The notes under the pieces: generated by a model
Database searches by the model: none
Seen by the model: the letters and a program-made list of their open reading frames with translations, nothing else
What the model was told of the DNA's origin: nothing
Origin: Micrococcus sp. EYE_212
Lineage (GTDB): Bacteria; Actinomycetota; Actinomycetes; Actinomycetales; Micrococcaceae
Assembly: GCF_023147585.1 (NCBI RefSeq)
Contig: NZ_JAHXOZ010000002.1
Span: 72,415-136,414 of the forward strand
DNA: 64,000 bases
Direction of reading: 5' to 3'
Shown: piece by piece, positions 52,526-60,392 of the stretch
Layout of the letters: every line of letters starts with the position of its first letter
Position numbering within the stretch: position 1 is the stretch's first letter
Program-made: the position numbers and the translations under genes

Positions 52526-53956
52526 ATGTCACTGACCCCTGAGCTCTCTCCCCAGCCGCGCCTGCTGATCGTCGGCGGCGGCTATGCCGGCTTCCACATC
52601 GCCAAGGCCCTGCAGACGAAGGTGAAGGATCGGGGTGGCGTCGTCACCCTGGTGGACCCCCTGCCCTACATGCAGTACCAGCCCTTCCTGCCCGAGATCG
52701 TGGGCGGCCACATCGAGGGCCGCCACGCCGTGGTGGACCACCAGACCCACCTCAAGGACACCGAGGTCGTCCGCGGCACCGTCGTGAAGGTGGAGCACGC
52801 CCGCAAGGTCGCCACCGTGCGCGGCGAGGACGGCGCCGAGTTCGAGCTCCCCTACCAGGACGTCGTCATGACGGCCGGCGCCACCACGCGCGTCTTCCCG
52901 ATCCCGGGCCTGGGCGAGAACGGGATCGGCCTGAAGACCGTGGAGGAGGCCGTCGCGCTGCGCAACCAGATCCTGGAGCGCCTCGACGCCGCGTCCCTGT
53001 CCACCGACGCCGAGGAGCGCCGACGGGCCCTGACCTTCGTGGTGGTCGGCGGTGGCTTCGCCGGCATCGAGACGGTGGCGGAGATGGAGAACGTCATCCG
53101 CACCGCCGTGGAGCGCAACGAGCGTCTCTCCCAGTCCGAGGTCCGCATCGTCCTCGTCGAGGCCATGGGCCGCATCATGCCCGAGGTCTCCGAGGACCAG
53201 GCCGAGAACGTGGTGAAGCACCTGCAGGACCGCGGCATCGAGGTCCTCCTGAACACCTCGCTGGGCGATGCGACCGGCCGCGTCATGACGCTGACCGACA
53301 TGAAGAGCGAGGACAAGGCCGTCAAGGAGAAGTTCCCGGCAGACACCCTCGTGTGGACCGCGGGCGTGGCCGCCAACGGCGTGGCCAAGCAGACCGACTT
53401 CCCCGTGGAGCAGCGCGGCCGCATCGAGGTCACCCCCACCCTCCAGGTGAAGGACGGCGAGTCCGGCGTGCTCGAGGGCGCGTGGGGCTGCGGCGACGTG
53501 TGCGCCGTGCCCGACCTCACCGGCTCCGGCCCCGGCGGCTTCTGCGTGCCGAACGCCCAGCACGCCGTGCGCCAGGCCAAGCAGCTGGCCGCCAACTACA
53601 TGGCCGTCCGCCACGGCGAGGGCGAGGTCGCGGAGTACGTGCACAAGTCCCTCGGCGCCGTCGCCGGCCTCGGCTTCCTCAAGGGCGTCGGCAACCCGAT
53701 GGGCCTGAAGATCAACGGCGTGCCGGCCTGGCTCGCCCACCGCGGCTACCACATCTACGCCATGCCCACCCTGGAGCGCCGCTTCCGCATCGCCTCGGGC
53801 TGGATCGCCGAGACCCTCTTCGGCCGTGACTCCACCTCCGTGAGCGGCCAGGACACCCCGTTCAACGCCTTCCGCGCGGCGGCCGGCGTCGAGCTGGAGC
53901 CCGTCCGCTTCGAGCAGCGCGAGCGGGACACGGCCCAGGCCGAGCCCGCGATCTGA
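52526..53956 (+). CDS. ndh: Type II NADH dehydrogenase
   Basis: NDH-2 oxidises NADH and reduces menaquinone at the membrane without pumping protons. The 476-residue flavoprotein has the FAD motif RLLIVGGGYAGFHIAKAL near the N-terminus and the NAD motif TFVVVGGGFAGIETVAEM near residue 170. Also present are LPYMQYQPFLPEIV, TLVWTAGVAANG, and the FAD-binding AWGCGDVCAVPD. The C-terminal helix region (AWLAHRGYHIYAMPTLERR) is the membrane-association part. ATG 52526 is preferred to 52517 because TAGGAT sits 7 nt before it. Succinate dehydrogenase elsewhere in the window feeds the same quinone pool. Confidence 0.95.
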   Translation: MSLTPELSPQPRLLIVGGGYAGFHIAKALQTKVKDRGGVVTLVDPLPYMQYQPFLPEIVGGHIEGRHAVVDHQTHLKDTEVVRGTVVKVEHARKVATVRGEDGAEFELPYQDVVMTAGATTRVFPIPGLGENGIGLKTVEEAVALRNQILERLDAASLSTDAEERRRALTFVVVGGGFAGIETVAEMENVIRTAVERNERLSQSEVRIVLVEAMGRIMPEVSEDQAENVVKHLQDRGIEVLLNTSLGDATGRVMTLTDMKSEDKAVKEKFPADTLVWTAGVAANGVAKQTDFPVEQRGRIEVTPTLQVKDGESGVLEGAWGCGDVCAVPDLTGSGPGGFCVPNAQHAVRQAKQLAANYMAVRHGEGEVAEYVHKSLGAVAGLGFLKGVGNPMGLKINGVPAWLAHRGYHIYAMPTLERRFRIASGWIAETLFGRDSTSVSGQDTPFNAFRAAAGVELEPVRFEQRERDTAQAEPAI

Positions 53957-53971
53957 TCCTGCCGACCCGCG

Positions 53972-54003
53972 GCGGCCCCGTCCGAGGAATCGGGCGGGGC
54001 CGC
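53972..54003 (+). terminator. 14-bp hairpin terminator of ndh
   Basis: Arms 53972-53985 and 53990-54003 pair with one G-U wobble around a GGAA tetraloop, 15 nt after the ndh stop and before the tRNA gene. Confidence 0.75.
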
Positions 54004-54039
54004 TGCTCGTCCGCGGTGTGCGGGGCCCGCCCCGCCGCC

Positions 54040-54116
54040 GCCCCCGTGGCCCAACTGGCAGAGGCGGCCGACTTAAAATCGGTGTGTTGCGGGTTCGAGT
54101 CCCGCCGGGGGCACCA
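54040..54116 (+). tRNA. tRNA-Leu(UAA) by anticodon, with a short class I variable loop
   Basis: The 77-nt gene folds as a complete cloverleaf including an encoded CCA. The acceptor stem GCCCCCG pairs with CGGGGGC. The anticodon stem is 54067-54071 with 54079-54083, and loop CTTAAAA places anticodon UAA at 54074-54076. The T arm GCGGG/CCCGC encloses TTCGAGT, and the discriminator is A73. The D stem is short (GCC/GGC). The variable region is only 5 nt (54084-54088), whereas bacterial leucine tRNAs normally have a long variable arm. Decoding UUA follows from the anticodon; charging by LeuRS is inferred. The 374-bp gap between ndh and the next gene otherwise holds a terminator and a promoter. Confidence 0.9.
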
Positions 54117-54222
54117 GGGGTGCCATGCGCTCGGTGCGCCGGCAGGCCCGCCCAGCGCAGGCCCAGGAACTGCGCCCACCGTGAACAGCCGACGGCCGCA
54201 TGCGGGGGATCGCCGTCGCCCG

Positions 54223-54251
54223 CAGACGTCCGTGGAGCATCCCGATATACT
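54223..54251 (+). promoter_or_regulatory. Candidate promoter of the Bax1-I gene
   Basis: CAGACG (54223-54228) and TATACT (54246-54251) are 17 bp apart. TATACT is the closest match to a consensus -10 in the window. It predicts a start near 54258 and a leader of about 73 nt. Confidence 0.6.
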
Positions 54252-54330
54252 GGAGCGGATCCTCCGGAGCATGCGCGGCGTCCCCCCGGCGTCCGCGTGA
54301 CCGGGCCGACCATGACCCAAGGAGCACGCC

Positions 54331-55212
54331 GTGGCTAACCCGGTGATGAACTCACAGAACTTCCAGCAGCAGATGCATGCCGGCCAGCAGCAGCCGGGGT
54401 GGTACCAGGGCGGCACGCAGAGCGCCCAGGCCCCCTACGGCCAGCCGCCGTCGCCCTACGGCCAGGCCCAGGCGTTCGGCGCCGGCCAGGCCGCCCAGCA
54501 GCACGCGCACCAGCAGAGCATGGAGGACGCGTTCCGCGGCCCCGCCGCCGGTGCCGAGCACACGGGCCGCATGACCTACAACGACATCATCGGCAAGACC
54601 GGCCTCATGCTGATCCTCGTGATCGTGGGCGCGGCGGTCGGCTGGGCCCTGCCCGCGCTCATGGCGATCGGCGCGATCGTGGGCCTCGTCCTCGGCCTGG
54701 TCAACTCGTTCAAGAAGAACCCCTCGCCGGCCCTGATCATGCTCTACGCGCTCGCCGAGGGCCTGTTCATCGGCGGCATCTCGCGGGTGTTCGAGAGCAG
54801 CTACCCGGGCATCGTGGTGCAGGCCGTGCTCGGCACGTTCTCCGTGTTCGCCGTGATGCTCGCGCTCTACACCTCGGGCAAGTTCCGCCCCACGCCGAAG
54901 ATGACCAAGATCGTCATGGCCGCCATGCTCGGCTACCTCCTCTTCTCCCTGATCAACATGGTCCTGACCTGGACCGGTGTGCTCGAGGGCTTCGGCATGC
55001 GTGAGGGCCCCCTCGGCCTGCTGATCGGCGCCGTGGCCGTGCTCCTCGCCGCGTACTCCCTCACCATGGACTTCGAGATGGGTGCGGAGGGCGTGAAGGC
55101 CGGAGCTCCGCAGAAGTACTCCTGGACCGTGGCCTTCGGCCTGACGGTCACGCTCGTGTGGCTGTACGTGGAGATCCTTCGCCTCCTGGCGATCTTCCGC
55201 AACAACGACTGA
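54331..55212 (+). CDS. Bax inhibitor-1/YccA-family membrane protein
   Basis: This 293-residue protein has a Gln/Pro/Tyr-rich cytoplasmic N-terminus of about 80 residues (repeats of YGQ and AQ), then seven transmembrane segments. Family segments are YNDIIGKTGLMLILVIVGA, ALIMLYALAEGLFIGGIS (conserved Glu), VVQAVLGTFSVFAVMLALY and YSWTVAFGLTVTLVWLYVEIL with an internal acidic residue. Bacterial members are Ca2+-leak channels or quality-control factors; the role here is unknown. GTG 54331 follows an AAGGAGCA ribosome-binding site. A hairpin terminator follows. Confidence 0.9.
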   Translation: MANPVMNSQNFQQQMHAGQQQPGWYQGGTQSAQAPYGQPPSPYGQAQAFGAGQAAQQHAHQQSMEDAFRGPAAGAEHTGRMTYNDIIGKTGLMLILVIVGAAVGWALPALMAIGAIVGLVLGLVNSFKKNPSPALIMLYALAEGLFIGGISRVFESSYPGIVVQAVLGTFSVFAVMLALYTSGKFRPTPKMTKIVMAAMLGYLLFSLINMVLTWTGVLEGFGMREGPLGLLIGAVAVLLAAYSLTMDFEMGAEGVKAGAPQKYSWTVAFGLTVTLVWLYVEILRLLAIFRNND

Positions 55213-55250
55213 CCCGGCGCCGGGCGGCCTCCCGCCCCCCGCCGGCTCCC

Positions 55251-55288
55251 GCAGGCCGCCCCGTCCCTCACCGGACGGGGTGGCCTGC
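55251..55288 (+). terminator. 16-bp hairpin terminator
   Basis: Arms 55251-55266 and 55273-55288 pair with a single G-U wobble around a 6-nt loop, 38 nt after the Bax1-I stop. Confidence 0.75.
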
Positions 55289-55300
55289 GTGCTGAACGCG

Positions 55301-55306
55301 TAGATT
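55301..55306 (+). promoter_or_regulatory. -10 element of the epimerase/permease/ilvA operon
   Basis: TAGATT predicts a start near 55313 and a leader of about 35 nt with an AGGAG ribosome-binding site for GTG 55348. Confidence 0.45.
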
Positions 55307-55347
55307 GGGCATGATCGCCCCCGCCCCCTCACTGCTCAGGAGCTCGT

Positions 55348-56313
55348 GTGACCCCCTCTGAGACGCCTCCGGCCGCCTTCGGCGCGGCCGCGGCCGGCGG
55401 CACCCAGTACCGCCTCGAGCGGGCGGGCGCCGAGGCCGTCGTCGTCGGCCTGGCCGGCGCGCTGCGCACGTACCGCGTGCACGGGGTGGACCTCACGGAG
55501 CCCTACGGCGAGGACGTGATCCCGCCCGCCGGCAACGGCATCCAGATGAGTCCGTGGCCCAACCGCGTGGCCGCCGGCCGCTGGAGCCTGGGCGGGGTCG
55601 AGCAGCAGCTGGACATCACCGAGCCGGCCCGCGGCCACGCGATCCACGGGCTGCTGCGGAACACGCAGTTCGTGCCCGAGCAGGTCTCCGCGCACGAGGT
55701 GCGCCTGCGCGCGGAGGTGCACCCGCAGCACGGCTGGCCCTTCCGCCTCACGCACCGCGTCGCGTACGCGCTCGGCGACGACGGCGCCCTCACGGTCACC
55801 ATGGAGCTGGAGAACCACGCGGCCGCCGCCGCGCCCGTCGCGTTCGGAGCGCACCCCTACCTGCGCGTCGGGGACGTGCCGACCCAGGACCTCACGCTCA
55901 CCGTCCCCGCCGCGGCCTGGATCCGCACGGGGGAGGACCTGATCCCCGTGGAGACCCTGTCCGTGGAGGGCACGGACCGCGACTTCCGCGCCGGACGCGC
56001 CGTGGGCACGGCCGGCCTCGACGTCGGCCTCACGCAGCTGCGGGCCGACGACGACGGACGCCACCGCCAGACCCTCCGCGCCCCGGACGGCCGGTCCGTG
56101 ACCCTGTGGACCGATCCGGCCTTCGCCTGGACCCACGTGTTCGTGACCGACCGGCTCCCGGGCCGGGAGACCGCCCTCGCCGTGGAGCCGCTCACGGCCC
56201 CCGCGGACGCCCTGAACTCGGGTGAGGGCCTGCACCGCCTCGCCCCCGGCGCCCGCTGGTCCGCCCAGTGGGGCCTCATTCCGTCCATCGCACCCGAGGA
56301 GACCGACGCATGA
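55348..56313 (+). CDS. Aldose 1-epimerase family protein
   Basis: This 321-residue protein has the galactose-mutarotase beta-sandwich fold. Conserved segments include MSPWPNRVAAGRW, GHAIHGLLRNTQF (catalytic His region), PVAFGAHPYLRVGD (second catalytic His) and the late WTHVFVTDRLPGRET with the following AVEPLTAPADALNSG, where the catalytic Glu sits. It would interconvert sugar anomers. The exact sugar is unknown, and relatives include glucose-6-phosphate 1-epimerases. Its stop overlaps the next start by 4 nt, and the AI-2E-type permease and ilvA follow in a coupled three-gene unit. Confidence 0.88.
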   Translation: MTPSETPPAAFGAAAAGGTQYRLERAGAEAVVVGLAGALRTYRVHGVDLTEPYGEDVIPPAGNGIQMSPWPNRVAAGRWSLGGVEQQLDITEPARGHAIHGLLRNTQFVPEQVSAHEVRLRAEVHPQHGWPFRLTHRVAYALGDDGALTVTMELENHAAAAAPVAFGAHPYLRVGDVPTQDLTLTVPAAAWIRTGEDLIPVETLSVEGTDRDFRAGRAVGTAGLDVGLTQLRADDDGRHRQTLRAPDGRSVTLWTDPAFAWTHVFVTDRLPGRETALAVEPLTAPADALNSGEGLHRLAPGARWSAQWGLIPSIAPEETDA

Positions 56314-57521
56314 GCTCCACGCTCTCCGCGCAGACCAAGATCAACAAGGACGTGCCCTACGGGCTGACGGTGGCCGCGGCGTGGTCGTGGCGCATCGTGG
56401 CGATCATCGTGGGCCTCGCCGTCGTGTGGCACCTGGCGAGCTTCGTCAGCCTGATCATCATCCCGCTGCTCGTGGCCGCCCTGCTCGCCACGCTGCTCGC
56501 CCCGGTCTACGAGGCACTGCGCAAGGGCGGGGTCACCAAGGTCCTCGCGTCGCTCCTGTGCGTGCTGCTGCTGATCCTCGTGGTGGTCGGGCTCGCCGCG
56601 CTGGCGGGCCAGCAGGTCGTCCAGGGGTTCGCCGACCTGAGCGAGAGGCTCGGCCAGGCCGTGGACGGCGCCGTCGCCTGGCTGGGCACCATGGGCGTGA
56701 ACACGCAGATCAGCTCGGAGAGCCTGGACAGCATGTGGCAGACGATCCGGGACCACTCGGGCGCGGTCATGGACAGCGCGCTGAGCTTCGGCACCACCGC
56801 GGCCAACATCGGCACCGGCGTCTTCATCGCCCTGTTCACCCTGATCTTCTTCCTCTACGACGGCGACCGCATCTGGCGCTTCCTGCTGCTCTTCGTGCCC
56901 AAGGCGCATCGCCACACCGCCGACCGCGCGGGCCGCTCCGGCTGGCGCTCCCTCGGCTCCTACGTGCGCGTGCAGATCCTGGTGGCCTTCATCGACGCCG
57001 TGGGCATCGGCCTGGGCGCGCTGCTCCTCGGGGTGCCGCTGCCCATTCCGCTCGCGGTGCTCGTCTTCCTGGCCTCCTTCATCCCCATGGTCGGCGCCGT
57101 GGTCAGCGGCGGCCTGGCCGTGCTCCTGGCCCTCATGGCCAACGGGCCGGTCAACGCGCTGCTCATGCTCGGCGTGGTCATCCTCGTGCAGCAGCTGGAG
57201 TCGAACGTCCTCCAGCCGCTCGTGATGGGCAAGGCGGTCGCGCTGCATCCGCTCGCCGTCTTCCTCGCCGTGGCCACCGGCTCCACCGTGATGGGCCTCG
57301 TGGGCGCCGTCTTCTCCGTGCCGCTGCTCGCGTTCGTGAACTCGTTCATCCGAGGGCTCAGCGTCGAGGAGCCGGAGTCCCTCACCTCCCGTTCCGACGC
57401 ACACCTCGACCCGGCAGCGTCCGTGGACGCCGCGGGATCGCACAGGCACGTCCCCGACGACCACCAGGACCCCGCCCTGGCCTCCCAGGAGGAGGCCGCC
57501 ACGCACACGGACCGCGCGTGA
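56310..57521 (+). CDS. AI-2E family transporter (PerM-like)
   Basis: This 403-residue polytopic protein belongs to the AI-2E/UPF0118 family, first linked to autoinducer-2 export but including Na+/H+ antiporters and PerM-like permeases. Helices include IVAIIVGLAVVWHLASFVSL and LIIIPLLVAALLATLLAP. A long extracytoplasmic or amphipathic segment follows (about residues 115-170). Family motifs LIFFLYDGDRIW, PLPIPLAVLVFLASFIPMVG and ESNVLQPLVMGKAVALHPLA are present. The C-terminal 50 residues are hydrophilic. It is coupled to its neighbours by 4-nt overlaps at both ends. Confidence 0.9.
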   Translation: MSSTLSAQTKINKDVPYGLTVAAAWSWRIVAIIVGLAVVWHLASFVSLIIIPLLVAALLATLLAPVYEALRKGGVTKVLASLLCVLLLILVVVGLAALAGQQVVQGFADLSERLGQAVDGAVAWLGTMGVNTQISSESLDSMWQTIRDHSGAVMDSALSFGTTAANIGTGVFIALFTLIFFLYDGDRIWRFLLLFVPKAHRHTADRAGRSGWRSLGSYVRVQILVAFIDAVGIGLGALLLGVPLPIPLAVLVFLASFIPMVGAVVSGGLAVLLALMANGPVNALLMLGVVILVQQLESNVLQPLVMGKAVALHPLAVFLAVATGSTVMGLVGAVFSVPLLAFVNSFIRGLSVEEPESLTSRSDAHLDPAASVDAAGSHRHVPDDHQDPALASQEEAATHTDRA

Positions 57522-58861
57522 GCGCCGCACAGGGAGAAGGGGACGTCGGCCACGTGGCCGGATCCGACGTCGGGGTGCGCTGGGTGCGCCCCGCGCCGCG
57601 GGACCCCGCGGCAGATCCGGGCCGTGCCCTGCCCGTGACCCTGGCCGACGTCGAGCGGGCCCGGGAGGTGCTCGCCGACGTCGCCGAGGTGACCCCGCTG
57701 CAGCACGCGCGTCCGCTCAGCCGGGAGGCGGGCACCCCGGTGCACCTCAAATGCGAGAACCTGCAGCGCGCAGGATCGTTCAAGGTGCGCGGCGCGTACG
57801 TGCGCATGGCCGCGCTCTCCCCCGAGGAGCGGGCGCGCGGCGTGGTGGCCGCCTCCGCCGGCAACCACGCGCAGGGCGTGGCCTCGGCGGCGGCGCGGCT
57901 CGGCATCCGTGCGCGGATCGTGATGCCCCGCGGCGTCGCCCTGCCGAAGCTGCAGGCCACGCGGGAGCACGGCGCCGAGGTCGTGCTGCACGGGTCCACC
58001 GTGGACGAGGCGCTCGCGGAGGCCCAGCGGCACGCCGACGAGACGGGCGCGGTGTTCATCCACCCGTTCGACAGCGCCGACGTGGTGGCCGGCCAGGGGA
58101 CCGTGGGCCTCGAGATCCTGGATGCCCTGCCCGAGGTGGACACCGTCATCGTGGGCATCGGCGGTGGCGGGCTGATCTCCGGCGTCGCCGTCGCCATGAA
58201 GGAGAGGGCCCGCCTCTCCGGGCGCGAGGTCCGCGTGGTGGGGGTGCAGGCGGCGGGCGCGGCGGCCTATCCGCCCTCGCTCGCCGAGGGTCGCGCGCAG
58301 GCCCTCGAGCACACCTCCACCATCGCGGACGGGATCGCGGTGGGCCGGCCCGGCGCCGTGCCGTTCGCGATCGTCTCCGCGCTCGTGGACGCAGTGGTCA
58401 CCGTGACCGACGACGAGATCGCCGCGGCCCTCGTGCACCTGCTGGAGCGCTCCAAGCTCGTGGTGGAGCCGGCGGGCGCGGTGGGGGTGGCGGCGCTGCT
58501 CTCCGGGCGCGTCGCGGACCTGGGCTTCGAGCTCGGCACCACCGCGGTGGTGCTCTCCGGCGGGAACATCGACCCCATGCTGCTGCTGAAGTCCATCCAG
58601 TCCGGCCTCTCGGCCGCGGGCCGCTACATGACCGTGCGGATCCCGCTGCGGGACCGGCCGGGCGAGCTCGCGACGATCTCCCGGATCATCGCGGAGGAGG
58701 AGGTCAACGTGGTGCGCGTGGACCACACGCGCGTGGGCCCGCAGCTCTCCCTGGGCGGGGTGCACATCACGATCGACATGGAGACGCGCGGCCATGAGCA
58801 CTCCCTCGCGGTGCTCGAGGCGCTGCGGTCCGCCGGCTACAGCCCTCGGCAGCACCTCTGA
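57518..58861 (+). CDS. ilvA: Threonine ammonia-lyase (threonine dehydratase)
   Basis: This PLP enzyme deaminates threonine to 2-oxobutyrate, for isoleucine synthesis or threonine catabolism. In the 447-residue protein the PLP lysine lies in RAGSFKVRGAY (about residue 90). Other segments are ASAGNHAQGVA, GIGGGGLISGVA (phosphate cradle) and VLSGGNIDPML. A C-terminal ACT domain (about 370-447, RIPLRDRPGELATISRIIAEE) has the pattern of the short catabolic or single-ACT type, unlike the double-domain E. coli IlvA. The first 35 residues are a variable extension. GTG 57518 overlaps the preceding stop by 4 nt. Confidence 0.93.
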   Translation: MSAAQGEGDVGHVAGSDVGVRWVRPAPRDPAADPGRALPVTLADVERAREVLADVAEVTPLQHARPLSREAGTPVHLKCENLQRAGSFKVRGAYVRMAALSPEERARGVVAASAGNHAQGVASAAARLGIRARIVMPRGVALPKLQATREHGAEVVLHGSTVDEALAEAQRHADETGAVFIHPFDSADVVAGQGTVGLEILDALPEVDTVIVGIGGGGLISGVAVAMKERARLSGREVRVVGVQAAGAAAYPPSLAEGRAQALEHTSTIADGIAVGRPGAVPFAIVSALVDAVVTVTDDEIAAALVHLLERSKLVVEPAGAVGVAALLSGRVADLGFELGTTAVVLSGGNIDPMLLLKSIQSGLSAAGRYMTVRIPLRDRPGELATISRIIAEEEVNVVRVDHTRVGPQLSLGGVHITIDMETRGHEHSLAVLEALRSAGYSPRQHL

Positions 58862-58879
58862 GAGGCGCCGCCCGGCGCG

Positions 58880-59524
58880 TCAGTCGGACGTGACCCCGGC
58901 CGCGGTGGCCGCGATCGCGCCGCCGCGCCCGGCCACCGCCGCCCGCACGGCCTGCACCAGCAGGTCGGAGCGGGTGAGGGCCTCGATGCGGCGGGTGAAC
59001 TCGCGGCGGTCGTAGCGCTCGTGCGCGCCGGGCAGCAGACGGCGGGCGAGGTTGAGGTGCTGGAGGATTCCGAGGAGCAGGACGTCCTCGGCGGTGGGAT
59101 CGGCCTCGTCCAGCACGACGGCGGTGAGGTGGGACGTGAGGCCGTCCTTGACGGAGGTGGTCACCGGCACGCGGCGGGTGGTGAGGAAGGCCTTGTGCTC
59201 CTCGAGCTCCCCGGTCTCCACGAGGTGCGCCGCCACGGGCTTGAGCGCCGCCGGCCTGCCCTTGGCGACCACCGCGGACACCTTCTCGCCGGAGAGCGCG
59301 TCCACGCCCGGGAGCAGCCCGTCCAGCACGGGGTCGCCCGCCGTGCCGCCGGCCACCACCCACAGCCGGGCGGACGCCACGGGGGCGTCCTCCACCCGCA
59401 CCATGCCCGCCTCGCGCAGGTCCGCGAGCGCGGCGGCGGACAGGGCGATCCCGTGGTGGGCAGGGGACTCGGAGCGGCCGTCGGCGCGGGTGAGGAGCAG
59501 GTGGGTCTTCTCGGCGGTGAGCAT
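58880..59524 (-). CDS. GPP34 (GOLPH3/VPS74-like) family protein
   Basis: This 214-residue all-helical protein resembles the GPP34 family, whose eukaryotic members bind phosphatidylinositol-4-phosphate. The pattern is LTAEKTHLLLTRADGRSES at the N-terminus, an inserted HGIALSAAALADLREAG helix, and RPAALKPVAAHLVETGELEE. LDEADPTAEDVLLLGILQHLNLARRLL lies toward the C-terminus (seen in parts). Actinobacteria often carry GPP34 proteins of unknown role, possibly at membranes. ATG 59524 lies 6 nt after a TACGCT -10, predicting a leaderless mRNA separate from greA upstream. Confidence 0.82.
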   Translation of the reverse strand: MLTAEKTHLLLTRADGRSESPAHHGIALSAAALADLREAGMVRVEDAPVASARLWVVAGGTAGDPVLDGLLPGVDALSGEKVSAVVAKGRPAALKPVAAHLVETGELEEHKAFLTTRRVPVTTSVKDGLTSHLTAVVLDEADPTAEDVLLLGILQHLNLARRLLPGAHERYDRREFTRRIEALTRSDLLVQAVRAAVAGRGGAIAATAAGVTSD

Positions 59525-59530
59525 GGCCAC

Positions 59531-59536
59531 AGCGTA
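59531..59536 (-). promoter_or_regulatory. -10 element of the GPP34 gene, leaderless type
   Basis: TACGCT on the minus strand ends 6 nt before ATG 59524. Confidence 0.6.
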
Positions 59537-59554
59537 GCAACGCCGGGGGACGCA

Positions 59555-59600
59555 CGACGGCGGCCGGTGCGCCCGCTCTCGGGTGCTCCGGCCGCCGTCG
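59555..59600 (-). terminator. Long hairpin terminator of greA
   Basis: Arms 59555-59567 and 59588-59600 pair perfectly. An inner helix (59569-59574 with 59581-59586) extends the stem around a 6-nt loop. It lies between greA and the GPP34 gene on the minus strand. Confidence 0.75.
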
Positions 59601-59619
59601 CGCGTGCCCGGGGGAGGGG

Positions 59620-60114
59620 TCAGCCCTTGTACGGCTGGACGTCCTTGACCTCGACCTTGATCTCCTTGCCGTTCGGCGCGGTGTAGGTGACCTTGTGGCC
59701 CTTCGTGGCGCCGTTGATGGCCTCGCCGAGCGGGGAGCGCTCGGAGTAGACCTCGAGGGACTCGTCGTCGGCCGCGATCTCGCGGTTGCCGAAGAGGAAC
59801 GTCATCTCGTCGCCGGCGACGACGGCGGTCACCACGGTGCCCGGGTGCACGGCGCCGTCGTTCTCGGCGGCCTCGCCCACGCGGGCGGTCTCGAGGAGGT
59901 GCTTGAGCTCGGCGATGCGGCCCTCGTTCTTGGACTGCTCCTCGCGGGCGGCGTGGTAGCCGCCGTTCTCCTTGAGGTCGCCTTCGTCGCGGGCCGCCTC
60001 GATGCGCTCGATGATCTCCTGGCGCCCGGGGCCGGAGATGTGCTCGAGCTCCTTGGACAGGCGATCGAACGCCTCCTGGGTCAGCCACGGGGCGTCGGAC
60101 TGGTTCGTCGTCAT
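59620..60114 (-). CDS. greA: Transcription elongation factor GreA
   Basis: GreA rescues backtracked RNA polymerase by stimulating cleavage of the transcript 3' end. The 164-residue protein has the N-terminal coiled coil (about residues 8-80), with the tip acidic residues in EAARDEGDLKENGGYHAAREEQ, where Asp and Glu coordinate the catalytic metal. The C-terminal FKBP-like domain contains SLEVYSERSPLGEAINGATKGH. ATG 60114 was chosen over an in-frame ATG at 60138 because a GAAAGG ribosome-binding site lies between them. The roughly 160-nt leader upstream contains a branched hairpin followed by TTCTT. Confidence 0.96.
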   Translation of the reverse strand: MTTNQSDAPWLTQEAFDRLSKELEHISGPGRQEIIERIEAARDEGDLKENGGYHAAREEQSKNEGRIAELKHLLETARVGEAAENDGAVHPGTVVTAVVAGDEMTFLFGNREIAADDESLEVYSERSPLGEAINGATKGHKVTYTAPNGKEIKVEVKDVQPYKG

Positions 60115-60204
60115 GCTGGCCGCCTTTCTCGTCGTCATGGGGATGGGTGGGCGTGGTCGGCGCGGACGGGGGTCCGGGGCCGGCCTGCGCCCACATGCGA
60201 AGAA

Positions 60205-60268
60205 CCCCGCCGTCCAGGTGACCGCGGGATCCTGGAGGGATCCGCAGGCGCCTGCCTGACCGGCGGGG
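60205..60268 (-). other. Branched terminator-like RNA structure in the greA leader
   Basis: On the minus strand, CCCCGCCG (60268-60261) pairs with CGGCGGGG (60212-60205), followed by 60259-60255 with 60218-60214. Inside, GGATCC copies at 60227-60232 and 60238-60243 form a hairpin with a 5-nt loop, and a GCAGGCGCCTGC palindrome lies beside it. The run TTCTT (60204-60200) follows the outer stem. The shape suggests an intrinsic attenuator between the promoter and the greA start. Confidence 0.55.
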
Positions 60269-60283
60269 CGGGAAACTCGGGCC

Positions 60284-60313
60284 AGTCTACGTCAGCGGCG
60301 GGCGTCACACCAA
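60284..60313 (-). promoter_or_regulatory. greA promoter
   Basis: On the minus strand TTGGTG (60313-60308) and TAGACT (60289-60284) are 18 bp apart. They predict transcription from about 60277 and a leader of about 163 nt. Confidence 0.6.
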
Positions 60314-60392
60314 GGTCCACGGGTGCGCGGCGGGAGGACGGTGATCGTCCGCCGGCCGGTCGGGGGCGCGTCAGCGACTGGTCAGGGGCGCG

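Noticed and set aside
54016-54338. Short plus-strand frames covering the tRNA gene
   Set aside because: They overlap the tRNA and terminator and show no protein-like features.
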